A stretch of 64,000 nucleotides of DNA from Lyophyllum atratum (Eukaryota > Basidiomycota > Agaricomycetes > Agaricales > Lyophyllaceae). The stretch's first letter is position 1. Each line of letters starts with the position of its first letter. The notes under the pieces were generated by a model. That model was not told the origin of the DNA, ran no database searches, and worked only from the letters and a program-made list of their open reading frames with translations. A program made the translations under genes and the position numbers. The stretch spans positions 620,001-684,000 of the forward strand of contig JACGCN010000029.1 in the NCBI GenBank assembly GCA_014905825.1, in the 5' to 3' direction. Of the stretch, positions 9,279 to 21,167 are shown piece by piece.

Positions 9279-12200
9279 ATGTCGCCACCGCCCCCTGAGA
9301 AGAAACACACAAAGTTATACAGCCTCGTCATGCCAAAGGTAAGCCCTACACATGTATTTTGCTTCCACCCTCTCTGACTGGCCCGCACCTTCCTGCTCAG
9401 AACGCTACCAAGGTATTTAATGTCTTCTCATAAATAACAACCTCCCAGAAAGCTAATATTGCCATTCATTTACGGCCAGGACACCACCGCTTCCCAGGTA
9501 AGGCCTCCGTCTCCTTGACCTTTGCCTCTATCTCACCCTGTTGTTCAGCCCCCTGATACCCAACTTCGGCCCGAAGACTTCCCTCTGCCACGCGAAGGGG
9601 TGAGTCATATACTGTCTAGGCTTGCTACATGCGTCTAATATTCGACATCTTCCCCTGCGCAGAACTTCAAAGCTTCGGTGAGTCTCCTGACGCTTGGGAT
9701 TCTGACCGCTCATGCTCACTAATTTTTTCCAGAATAAAAAGGCTCAAAACCTCCTCCAGTCAGCGCAAGAGGTCCTCAAGTCCTCCAGGGAGGAGCAAGC
9801 TGCGAAGACCAAAGGCAATGAGCTAGCCGATCTTGTCGAAAGCCACTTCGTCGGGTGGGGCACCATGCCTCTAGTCGGACAAGTTGATACCCCCGAAATC
9901 CAGCGGGGCACGTGGAATCCGCGAGACCCGATTCCCACCACCGTCGCCGCCTTCTACCGTCGGCTCGACAACGGGCGTCTCATGGACTCGCTCAACCCTA
10001 AACATGCGATCGTCCTCGCTGTCGATCTCAGTGCCCTCAGTGTACCCCCTTCTAAAACCTCCGACGCCGCCGCTCCCTTGAAGTGGGTCACAGAGGCTGT
10101 TGGCCGCAAGGGTGTACTCCTATTGGTCAATGGCCGTCATCGTGAGGAGCTCATGAAAAAGCAAATGGCCCCCCACACCCATCACATCAGCGAGCTGAAG
10201 AAGTTGCTCGAATCCATTCCTAAATCCAAGGAACCGAATGGACTAACAGTTACCCAGGTCCATAACGCGATCCAGGAACTAGAGGCGCAGGTGAAGGACT
10301 TGAGCCAGTGGATGGTCAAGGTTTATGACCTCAGTACGTCGTCATATAATATTAGATTTCTCGGCAATTGACATTTTTTTTTATTGTAGCTGCTCTCGAG
10401 AAAGACAAGCGCGCAGCCGACATCCGGGTCTTTCTCGCTGCAAACCCCGAGATATATGGCCTTGCTGATAGCTCCGATAACGCCTGCCGGATGATCCTGC
10501 GTGAAATCGCTGGCTGTTCCGCCAAAGACGCCCGCGCTCGCATTGACCTTGCGATGGACTATTCCATTACGAACAACAGCAAATTACACTCAGTCTTCCT
10601 CAATACATCGTGGGCCCTAGCGTTGGCAGATCTCCACCAATTCGAGGGCATCCCACGGTCCGCCTGTCTTTACGTCAACTTCCAGTATGAGACAAAGAAC
10701 GTCGGCATTCCGTTCGCCTTCCATTTCCTTCAGGCCACCGTCATCATGTATCAGATACTATCCTCCACGAGCATTGAGTTTGAAGACTTCGATTTCGCAT
10801 CGGCGCCTGAGGATCATCTTCTGAACCTGCACGCCGCTCTCATTCTACGCTTCAAGGAAAGCCCGATGGAGTCCCGTGGCGTCATCGATCACGGGTTCCT
10901 CGACACCTCCTTCTTCGCCATCGTCACGGAGATGTTCAGCAAGCACCTCGCCCCTGTTAGCGCCCGCGGGGGGGAGCCCATCAACTGCAACTCGAACCGG
11001 CCAGGTGGCCGATCGTGGGACCGCGCTTTCACCCCGTACGCCGCGGAGCTCATCGAGTCCGTTGATAGATGGATTGCTGAGCAGAGAATGGCGTATAAAG
11101 AAGACAAGTATCGCCTGAAGCTCCTGGAGCAGCTCCCCAACAAGCTCCGTTGGGTTCTACACGGGCAGGTCATCCGCCTGAGTGGCCTTGTCCCGCAACT
11201 GAAGACCAAGCTCCCCGTCATGGAGCTGTCGTTCCTGCGGTCGGTCATGCAGGATATGCACACGGTTCAGTTCGCCGTGAACCAGGTGCAACACGTCTTA
11301 CAATATTAGCTTCCTCGGTACTTACTATTTTTGCTAGGTCTTGGCTTGGTTCGAGCCTTTCTACCCCTACTTCGTCCACAAACGCAGCAAGGAAACCACC
11401 TTGCTTGATGTCTTGGGTGACCTTTACCGACGTCAGCACGTCAACGCAAAGCCTCAACAAATTACAACCGCCGTGCTCCACATCCTCGCTTGCCTTTATG
11501 CCCACCGCAACAGGGCCCTGACCGTCCTCATGGGGCTTCATCTTGGTCAGGCCCCAGGCTACCTCTCAGACGGTACGGCCTGGCCTGTACCCTCGATTGC
11601 TACCAAACCACACGATCCCCTCTACACCGTCCTCAGGAAGGTGCTTGATCAATCAACGAAAGGCTCGAGCCGTGTTCAACAAGAGGTTTTAGATGAACTT
11701 CCAGAAACGCTGGTCCCCGTCGTCCAATCGGCTTTGTCCCGCACCGGTCGTGGCCTCCAGAATGATATTAACGCCAACGGCTCGAGCAATCGCTCCAACC
11801 GCCTCACCACTGTCACACGTTTCCTTCACCTCGCCTCTCAACTCTCCTCTAACGAGTTTGATGGGAAGGTTCTGAAGCGGCACATTGTATGGCAGATGCT
11901 GTCCGACATTACCGGCCCTTGTGACAAAAACAACGTCCCCTACTTCATCGTCTGGTTTGGACCTCCGGCGGAGCCTGACCAATCGGAGTCCGAGCGTGAC
12001 GACGATGACGGAGATAGCGACTCAATCTCTGCTGATGTCAGCCCGAACGATCTGGCCATCCTGGATGGCCGACTCCAATCTGAGAAGAAATGCCAGGACG
12101 CCATGAACACAGTTCTAAAACTCATCAAGACTCCGGGCATTGGCTCTGTAATGGCATACTCCGATGGCAAAGTGGGCATCAAGACTCGTCCCGATGCACT

Positions 12201-14197
12201 GAAAGTCGCCAGTGCCTTCCGTAAGGTGTGTCATGTTTTGTAATATAACTCCTAGTGTTCTAACGTGCTCCACGCAGATGGTCTTCACCAGTCTGCAGCA
12301 TAAGGTCAAGGGCGAGAGGGGCCAGAATTTGCTCTTGCCGCTCCCTCCAACGATCGAAGCCAGCATCGAGAGCCGAATCCCGATCCCTCAGCTCGAGCGG
12401 GCGACCGACGCCCATATACAGGCTTATTTTGCACATCGAACTGCTCACGAACGTGCGATGATCAACACGGGTCAACTGGAGGCTGTCCTTGCAGCAGCGG
12501 CGCTTGAGAAACAGATGGAGGAAGATGAGGACGTGGTGGAGCTCGTCGACCATCCCACAAGCCGGAAGAGGCGGGTGAAGGCGGCTGCAGTCGTAGGCGT
12601 TGTTCCTGACTCAGACCCAGATGGTGCGTGACACGGCTTTTTCTTATACAACGCAGCCTCTAAAATGTGGTACCACAGTCAAGCCCGTTGTCAGAGCTAA
12701 AAAACAACGTGTTCTCAACAAGGCAAACACCTCACGCTCCCGTGTGACTGCCGAGGTTATCGAAATCTCGAGTGATGACCAGACAAGTACGTCGCCAGCT
12801 TCATCGTGCAGAGTGTATTGACAACTCCCAATCTAGCTCCTCCTCCCGAAGACGGTGCGCACCCAGCGTTTGTTATCTAACACAGTGTCTAATGGCTTTT
12901 ATTGCAGTCAAGCCCGTCATCACTGCCAAGAAACGACTTCCCTTGCGCAAGACCGAGGTCATTGTAATTAGTTCGAGTGACGAGCGGTCTGGTACGTCAG
13001 CACCTTCATCACCAGAGTGTCTTCCTAACTGCCGGTTCAGCCGCCCCTGTCAAACCCGCCATCAAACCCAGAAAGCAAAAGGTCAAGGCGAAGGTCAAAT
13101 CCGCCGCCAGGGTGATGTCGGATAGTGATGCGGAACTTGAAGGTACAGTGCCACGCACGCAATATTTCCTTTCTAGCCACTTAACATTAACTGTCTAGTC
13201 ACGAAGAAGTCCGACAGCGTCACCACCGTCTCTGCTGTTGCTGCTGCTGTGCCTGGTAAGCCTTATCTTTTTACTCTCGTCTTGGCATGCTGAACTTAGG
13301 GTTGTTTATCATCTGCAGCTCCTGTCAATGTTGAGTCCGCCTCCATTGACGCCACAAGCCCCCCGCTAGCTGCTGTCACCCCTGACGCATCTGCGGAGGA
13401 GGGAGGAGGTGCTGCACCACCTGTTTCTGTCAACGGTGCTGCCACTCCCGGAGTCCAGGATGATGTCGCTGCCGCCATCAACTCGCCTTCATCTGCGGAG
13501 GAGGGAGGACGTGCTGCACCGACCGTTTCTGCTAATCGTGATGCTACTCCCCAAGATCTGGAGTCCGATCTCGCTGCCGCCATCAACTCCATCTTCGCAG
13601 AGGCGCGTATGTCTCCTGAGGTTGCTCTTGCGCTGGAAGAGGTCATCATGAACAGTAAGTCCCCTTCAGTTTCCGTCTTTATACACCAAGCTGACATCTT
13701 CGAAGGGTCAAGCAGCATCACACCGCCCCCGAACCAGAACGCCAGTGGCCCGGAAATGGAGTCCTTTGCCAGCAACTCCGATGACTCGGAGACTCCTCTC
13801 AACAATGGAGGCGAGCTTTCACACGTTCAATACCTTGTTGTCAGAAACTTATTATTGCTTAGGTCCTGCTGCCATGGACATTGACGAAGATGAAGGGCTC
13901 GTCTCGCTTGGCTCAGACGGGGGCGAAGTCATTGAGGATTCTCCCAGGCATAAGCGTATTCCAGGTGTGTGACTGCTTGTTTACAAAGTTTTTCACTGAC
14001 CATCCTTCCTTCATGCAGCCCTAAACCCTTGGATCGACGACGAGGCTGAAGAGATGGATGGGGATGACGATGAAGAGGAGGAGGAGGAAGAAGAAGAAGA
14101 GGGCGAGGAGGACGGTTATGACTCTGGTCTGGATGCAGATGGTGAGGACGATGTTGAGATGGAGATCCAGCCTCCCGCGCCCTCCCAGCTGCAGTAG
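9279..14197 (+). CDS. Large micro-exon protein with duplicated SUMO-interaction-like motifs, unknown function
   Basis: ATG at 9279 (MSPPPPEKKHTK). Exons placed by eye: 9279-9338, 9401-9412 (NATK, 12 nt), 9480-9497, 9549-9599, 9663-9677 (NFKAS, 15 nt), 9733-10333, 10390-11285, 11338-12225, 12278-12623, 12679-12786, 12837-12854, 12908-12991, 13041-13142, 13199-13255, 13319-13654, then further exons to a TAG at 14195-14197; roughly 1,300 residues. Phases are consistent: phase 0 in the first introns, phase 1 from 12.6 kb on. The alpha-helical body (9.7-12.6 kb) has no domain I recognise. Two C-terminal exons carry VIEISSDD and VIVISSSDE, good matches to SUMO-interacting motifs, each after a Lys/Arg-rich stretch starting VKPV. 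The end is a long Asp/Glu run. A paralogue is cut by the window's left edge. A nuclear role is inferred from the SIM-like, basic and acidic segments. Confidence 0.65.
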
Positions 14198-14428
14198 ACT
14201 ATGAGACGGTTCTGCGACAGGTTCGCTAGTCCGCATTGTTTACATACCTGATACTTAGCTGTGTATTGGCGTGTTGACCCCACCATTTGTTCTGGCAATA
14301 GGATGGTAAAGTTACTATAAGTCATGGCACAGCTGAATTAATATTTCTGTGTAAGTTGCGGGACGAGCCAATGGAGACTCGAGCCCGGGACTCTTTGACC
14401 GCGGCCCACTTAGCCCCTCTGAGCAGTA

Positions 14429-15180
14429 TTTGGATTATTAGCCACCGGTGAGTCGTCTCAGAAACTTTTCTAGTACCGAGAATTACTGTTAAAGTGTTTT
14501 ACTATAGAAATAAATCATGCCACGGCGCAACTCATCTGTTTGTGTGATGGTCGCCTCCAAGCGCCACGCCTGGGGTGTATTTGAGTTATTAGCCACCCGT
14601 GAGTCGTCTCAGCTCAACTCATCTGTTTGTGTGATGGTCGCCTCCACGCGCCACGCCTGGGGTGTATTTGAGTTATTAGCCACCCGTGAGTCGTCTCAGA
14701 AACTTTTCTAGTACCGAGAATTACTGTTAAAGTGTTTTATTATAGAAATAAATCATGCCACGGCTCAATTCATCTGTTTGTGTGATGGTCGCCTCCACGC
14801 GCCACGCCTGGGGTGTATTTGAGTTATTAGCCACCCGTGAGTCGTCTCAGAAACTTTTCTAGTACCGAGAATTACTGTTAAAGTGTTTTACTATAGAAAT
14901 AAATCATGCCACGGCGCAACTCATCTGTTTGTGTGATGGTCGCCTCCACGCGCCACGCCTGGGGTGTATTTGAGTTATTAGCCACCCGTGAGTCGTCTCA
15001 GCTCGACTCATCTGTTTGTGTGATGGTCGCCTCCACGCGCCACGCCTGGGGTGTATTTGAGTTATTAGCCACCCGTGAGTCACCTCGGAGTCTTTCCCAG
15101 TACTAGAAATTACTATTAAAGTGTTTTACTGTAGAAATAAATCATGCCACGGCTCAACTCATCTGTTTGTATGATGGTCG
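14429..15180 (+). repeat. Tandem repeats upstream of the recombinase gene
   Basis: About six copies of a block of roughly 80 bp starting TCATCTGTTTGTGTGATGGT and ending CCGTGAGTCGTCTCAG. They are separated either by a few bases or by a spacer of about 70 bp with AAACTTTTCTAGTACCGAG and AGAAATAAATCATGCCACGG. This gives short (about 95 bp) and long (about 150 bp) units mixed in one array. The first partial copy begins near 14429 and the last is cut near 15180. Peptides read through it repeat without a biased frame, so it is not called coding. Confidence 0.75.
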
Positions 15181-15494
15181 CAATTGTTTCTTTCTTTCAC
15201 GTTCAAATTCATCTTGGTTTGTTATAGTTTTCAGGGCTTTCTGGTTACAAACGGCTTATGTATAAATGAATCAAACCTGGGTCTATGTCCATAAGCCGCT
15301 TGACAACAGAAATTCCTGAAAACCGTAACCTCGCGTTCAGGAGAAGTACTGCGCTCTCTGCCCAGTCAACTACCTTCGTATGGCTGTTTGATGTTGTATC
15401 TACATGTTGTTGCCCAATCAAGTGGCCTATGAAATGTTTTCTGAGATCGAAAACCCCTCTTGTACTTGAACCACTACCTTCCTCTTTAGGACAC

Positions 15495-18400
15495 ATGGCT
15501 AACGTCATGCCTTCCGCTGTCTGCTCTGAATGCAACGAAAAATTCACGGCTGAAACGCTACACAAGGCCCAGTCCCTACGCGACATTCATCGTCGTGGCT
15601 GCAAGTCTAGCATTAATGTCAATTACTCCAATGGATTAATTGAAGTTAGACGTGATGTGGAGACTGGCCTGCTCATGTGCTATTGCTCAGTCAAGCCTGA
15701 AGGGCATGGCTTCAAGGCCACCATTAGCCTTGCAAGACATGTCAAGGTTGCTGCATGTCAATGGTTGGGAAAGGTACGTTGATGTGCAGTTCTGCATCAG
15801 CTTTGCTGGGGTTATTGACGATATTCTGGAACGCAAGGTTTCAGATGCTGGCCGGAACGCAACCATCAATGCAGTGACTGCAAGCCTTCTCACGGTATGC
15901 AGATGATGCATCAATACTGTCTTGTCAGAAAGCTAATATTGCATCAGGACATTGGAGCTGAAGCCCTATTAAGCTCTACAGCTGTAGATAACATTTCTGG
16001 TCCTGTGGTATGCACCTCTCTGCAAAAAAGTTTTCCTTCAGAAGCTCATCATCATTCTGAAGGTCCAGCAGCGTACAGATTCTCGTTCTGACTCATTGGT
16101 GAGTTTACCCTCATATGCAATAATAACTTTCTTGAACTTATTATTACTAGAATGCTGGAAATGAAGACAAGGACCTCCACAGCCATATAGGACCGGAACT
16201 TTTGTGCCATCCATATCTCTCGCAGATTGGCCTCGCAGTAAATACTAGGATAAAGTGTTTGATCTGCCTGTCCTGCAAGGTCGCACTCTCCTCTGGGCAA
16301 GTCATCTCTCATTTTGGTGACTGCCATGTGAAGTCTGGCATAAGACTTGACCACACGAAGCTCAAGGAAGCCGCGAATGAACTGGCGATCTCCACCAAGC
16401 TTCCAGAGATCCCCAGTCAGCCCATCCCGGAGCTACAAGGCCTTGCTTTGCATGACGGTTTCATGTGTGCTATCTGCGACAAGGTCTATGGCAAAGAATC
16501 AACCATGTCAAAACATCACCGCTTGCAGCACCCTGATGATCCGTTCCCCAAGGAGTGGAAATCAGTAAAAGCCCAACAGCTCAATAAATCACCACAGTGG
16601 AAGTCATACTTCAGAGTCATTCCACACCGAAGGCCTGCCACTAGTCCCGATGAAGAGATTATTGCTGCCTTGCGCCAGAAGCAGGTTGAGCTGGATGGCA
16701 CGTCATCTGCCGTGAATAGATTGGATCCACGGCTTGTAAGCCCTTGGTTGAAGTCAACACACTGGCTAAATCTTGTAGAGGGCAAGAACGTCCCAGCTCT
16801 GCGAGCTTTGGTCGCGCCTGCCACTGAAGAGGAATTTCCAGGCTTGGTGTCTGCAGTCCGTTGCCTGTTTGCTAAGGCGGAGGAATACTTTGACGTGCTC
16901 CCAGAGCTTGTCTTGCAGCGTCTCAACTCTCCTGACCCTACCAAAGAGTACGTTGGCAATATTAATTTTCTTGCAAGATAGCATTAACTGGTTTGCATGC
17001 AGAGGCATAAACAACACCCCTTTTCATCGTCATCAAGACCACAAAGAAAGAATGAAGGAATATGTTTTGCCTGTGGTCAAGCTGGTTGCAATGTTATTGC
17101 GAGGCAGCAATCTCATCTCCTATGACCTGCCTCCGAACCTCTATGCAAATTTGGATGACCTGCGAGAAACCTTGGTCACCTCCTCCCTCAAGGATAGCTC
17201 TGTCAAGATTCACAGCATCCTTATAATACTGTGGACGACCACTTGGGTCAAAACCAATGACCATCTCTTTCCTGACCCCACTATCAACATGCTCGCCCTC
17301 TCAATGCTCAGACAGGATGGTTCATTTAAACATCCTAAGCACACCACAGGCCCCATCGCGAAGCTCGAATACTGCATGCGAATGGATTTCATGGTGGAAA
17401 TCAGCCACAAGAGCAGTACTCCGGGCAGCTTAGGACATGCACATGAAGCACAGAGCCTTGAGCCTTGGTACACAGAGAAATATGACTCAACATTTAATGC
17501 TCTTCGTTCACTGCAACATCGTGCCACTACAATCACACAAACGACCATGGGGTTGCCACGGGTATGGTGGAGAGACCGAAAGACCTATCAGTCAATGCTT
17601 TATGAGGGCCATCAGATTGACTTTGCAGATATTCAAAAGCTGTTTGTCGCATTGGAATGTGCCGCTGTCCAGACATGGGAGCAGGACATTCTATGTGGCT
17701 TGGATATCTCAGTTTTGTACAAGGAGCTTTTGGATGACCTCACCAACACTACCGTTGGATATTCATTCATGTCCGATACACGCAATCCTTTTTGTCAGGA
17801 TCGAGATCTGCTCTTCACTGCTATCCTCAGAGATGTGACCCTTCGCCAGCGATTCATTGCGGACGTGGATGAGCACGGAAAGCCGATTTGGAATCAGATG
17901 GCATTAAAAGCTTGGCTGTTTCACTACTCCAAATTTGAAGGTCTCTTGCTGGTGCGCGGAGAGATGCTTGGTGGGGCACCTGGACGTATGACAGAGCTCA
18001 CTGCAATGACATATAGGAACATCCCCACCAGCACTCACCGCAATTTTGTAGGCTTTGCCTTGTACCTCGCCATGCTTGTTACGTACCACAAAGGCACCTC
18101 AATGACACAGTCAGAGAAGCTGGTCCCACATGCATTTGATGCTGTCACTGCAGATCTCATCATTCAAGGTCTTGCTATTGCTCGTCCCTTTGCAGAACTC
18201 GCTGTTGTCATATGCTATCCTGCCAGTCCCAGTATTCACCAAGTCTACCGCGACCAACTTTTTGTCAATAATGGCAGGCTGTTTACAACCACTGAGATCT
18301 CCAGCATCATGCAGTCATACTCCGTTCCTATTGTCAAGTTTCCGATAGGTGTTCATTCATGGCGTCATATCTGCCTCGCCTTCAAACGAAAACTGGCTCC

Positions 18401-19212
18401 TGCCCTCGAGCAGCTTGTTGAAGAGCAGGAATTTGACACTGTTGAAGCTAGACAGGCTACGCACAGCCGAAGAACAGAAAACCGGATATATGCACTGAGT
18501 GCTGATGCACTGGCTGGTGTTGCGGAAGATGTGCTGCCACTCTACCTTGATGCCAGCACTGATTGGCAGATCATTGCTCGAGTTGTTCCTGGTGGACTTG
18601 GGCTTTCGTATCGTGATGCTTTGATGAGGCATTTTGACAACCTCGTCAGTTCTGGCGTTATTACATGTAGCCATCTTGGTCCTCCTTCAAACCCTCCAAC
18701 GGCACAAGTGTACACAAATGACTTGGCCCAAATAATTCCTGACTTGACCAAGTCACTTTCTGAATCTGTCGTGGCAAGCCTAGGGCCCACAATTCATGAC
18801 ATTGTCCAGGGTGCCATCAGAGAGGCTTTAAAAAGTGAGGCAATATTAGGTTTCTTGCCAGGTAGTATTTGATTTCCTTCTTCTAGCACTTCCCTCCTCC
18901 TCAGGCCCAACAATGCCTGTTTCGGCAATTGAAAAATCACCACATGGCTTGGCCAATGTAGATGATGAGTTGGAATACGTGGATGAGCCAGCAACCCTTC
19001 CAAATGATGCATCAATTGGTGACGATCAACTATCCACATACTATAACTCTGGCTCTCTGCCCGACCATGACAGCACTGGGATGGAACATCAGTTGGAACA
19101 TGCTTATGGCCCATTGATCAATCCAGATGCTGACCATCAGTGTCCTGTGTCTAATCATTCTAGCCATCTGTTTGACGATGGTCAGCAATGTTTCCCAATG
19201 ATGTCTTCCTAG
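15495..19212 (+). CDS. Zinc-finger tyrosine recombinase-like protein
   Basis: Tyrosine recombinases cut and rejoin DNA through a 3'-phosphotyrosine, using Arg, Lys, His-x-x-Arg, His/Trp and Tyr. Exons by eye: 15495-15773, about 15838-15894, 15948-16007, 16053-16109, 16151-16949, 17004-18861, 18905-19212; all joins keep frame, giving about 1,140 residues. The N-terminus has Cys/His pairs (CSECNEKF; CLICLSCKVAL ... HFGDCH; a C2H2-like CAICDKVYGKESTMSKHHRLQH). The C-terminal half has a box I (GAPGRMTELTAMTYRNI, near 17976-18025), a candidate Lys (YHKGTS), box II (HSWRH, near 18351-18365) and HSRRTENRIY, where His and Tyr stand exactly nine residues apart as in XerD-type enzymes. The Arg-to-His spacing is about 123 residues. 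The recombinase call is inference from motifs and spacing. The last exon may instead splice into the helicase (see that entry). Confidence 0.65.
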
Positions 19213-19238
19213 AAAGCTAATAATTATGTCTGCATTAG
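19181..19238 (+). other. Possible intron joining recombinase and helicase frames
   Basis: A 58-nt candidate with donor GTCAGC (weak), the string AGAAAGCTAATA near the 3' end and acceptor TTAG. The same AGAAAGCTAATA string sits near the 3' end of two well-supported introns (about 9447 and 15929), which favours an intron here. Splicing would join GAT-G to CT-TCT in phase, reading ...FDD-A-SLEQRAL.... The weak donor is the main argument against it. Confidence 0.45.
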
Positions 19239-21104
19239 CTTCTCTTGAACAGCGTGCATTATCTGCATTGCAAGTTGTGCTAGGTCGCACCAACGCAGTA
19301 TGGAGCTGTCCGGAACAACGAGATGCTTTGCTAGCGGTTCTTGCACATGACACAGATGTCTGCATAATTCTACGCACTGGTGCTGGAAAGACAATGTTGG
19401 CAGTCATTCCTACCTTGCTTGAAGGAAGCTGTGTCACAGTTGTCATCCTCCCCCTCAAGTCCTTACTTGCAGATTATAAACACAAATTCGACAAGATGGC
19501 AATTCAATACGAGGAATATCTTGGTCCCCCAGATGATGATTGTCCTATGATCACAGGTGTCAGAAAGCTCATTCTGGTCACAGTCGACAAAGCTCGCACA
19601 CCAGGATGGAAGCAAACTATAGCCAAAGTCCATGAAACTGCAGGCGTCAACAGGATTGTGTTTGACGAGTCACACTATGGTTTAACAGGCACCTTTCGCG
19701 AAGCTCTTCACAATCTTCAAGAGTTACGGAGCATTCCTGTTCAAATGTGCCTCTTGTCTGGTACTATACCTCCGTCCTCCGAAAAGGCTCTGCTTTCTGC
19801 ATTTGGAATGGCAAAATCAACTGTCATGATCCGCAGTAGTACAGATCGCCCAGAACTGCGCTACATTGTAGAAGCACCATGCAAGACCTCAGAGGACATA
19901 CATCGTTTGGCTGTGCAAGTGGTTAGAGAGGAGTTGGCAAAGTCTTCTAGCCAAGGTCGTGGCCTCATCTTTGTGCCATACATAGATGAAGGGAAGACAC
20001 TCGCTCAGCTATTGGGGTGCGAGTTTTATCATGGCGGTGAAGATCTTTCTGATGGTGATCGCCTCAAAATCTTCCGCAACTGGAATGGTGGCAATAACAG
20101 AATCATGGTCTGTACTGCAGCATTTGGTGCTGGCAACGACTACCCACATGTCCACTTTGTTGTGCATGCCAACACTCCTAAAGAAATGATTGGATTTGTT
20201 CAGGAGGTCTCCAGAGCTGGCAGAGATGGCCAAGCAGCCAATTGCTACACTTTGCCAAAGCTAGGGGTCCAAAGACCACCATCATTGCCTGAAGACCATC
20301 CTGGAAATATGGCAATTTGGGAAATGATATATTCATCAAATGCTTGCATTCGCTTTCTCATTACCAAGTTCAATGATGGAGTTGGCGTGCAGTGTAAAGA
20401 CCAGCCCAGGGCTATGAACTGTAGTCGTTGTGAGAAACAGTATAATGCCACGACAGCCTTAACTGCTTTGACAGGCTCAAATTTGTATGCCAATCTCTCT
20501 TGTTTAACGTGTCTCAGTCTAATCACCCTTTAGATCCTTGAAGCGCAAGTACAATGAATCCCATTCAGTTTTCGAAGAGCAGCTGGCCCTTGCCAAGAAA
20601 CACAAGTCAGATCGCCTTACTGTGGCTTATGACTATGTGACTAGTTTTGAGCAAGCCTTGTCACTATTTTCGGGCAGCTGTGCATTTTGTCAAGCATATG
20701 GACAAGACACAGGAAGCCACGGCATATTTCAGTGTTCCACATTGAATCAGCATGTTCAGGATGTCAGTGTGCAGACATATCAAGCATGGCAGCGTACAAT
20801 TCGTTATAAGCCTTCCTGTGGCCGTGTATGCTGGTTCTGCCATATCCCTCAGCATGGCGGTGACACCCTCCATGGCACAATTCAGAAGAATGGCGCCGGC
20901 TGCACAAGGAAGGATATTGTTGCTCCTCTTGGATTTGCGATCTACCACATTTTACATCTGCGGAACCAAGCAGAGGTTCATTTTGGAGTCAAATGGGACA
21001 CCTTGGATGCATACACATCTTGGTTAAACAGTAGTCCCATTAGTGGTCATCGCACAAACTTATCTGCAGTCTTCTTGTGGTACGCTTCAATGCTTCTTGC
21101 ATGA
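19226..21104 (+). CDS. RecQ-like superfamily 2 DNA helicase
   Basis: ATP-driven 3'-5' unwinding is the known activity of RecQ helicases. Exons 19226-20484 and 20534-21104 (49-nt intron GTATGC...CTAAT...TTTAG), about 609 residues. Motifs in order: GAGKT (I), VVILPLKSLLADY (Ia), FDESH (II, DExH type), LSGTIPP (III), GLIFVPYIDEGKTLAQLL (IV), AAFGAGNDYPHVHFVVH (V), QEVSRAGRDGQ (VI), then Cys-rich pairs (CSRCEKQYN; CAFCQAY; CWFCHIPQHGG) in the zinc-binding position. It starts 13 bp after the stop of the recombinase ORF. An alternative intron at 19181-19238 (donor GTCAGC, branch-like AAAGCTAATAA, acceptor CATTAG) is phase-compatible and would fuse recombinase and helicase into one protein of about 1,740 residues. 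The helicase call is firm; the gene boundary is open. Similar RecQ genes are known as telomere-linked helicases in fungi. Confidence 0.85.
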
Positions 21105-21167
21105 TTCAGTTAGATATGCCTACCTACATTTACTGAATGTCATGTGATTCCTCAATGAATGAATGAA

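Noticed and set aside
14517..15106. Short ORFs repeating SSVCVMVASTRHAWGVFELL
   Set aside because: They follow the tandem DNA repeat and are interrupted in the long units; nothing suggests translation.
15495..21104. Helitron
   Set aside because: The helicase is RecQ type, not Pif1, and no Rep/HUH motif is present in the partner protein.
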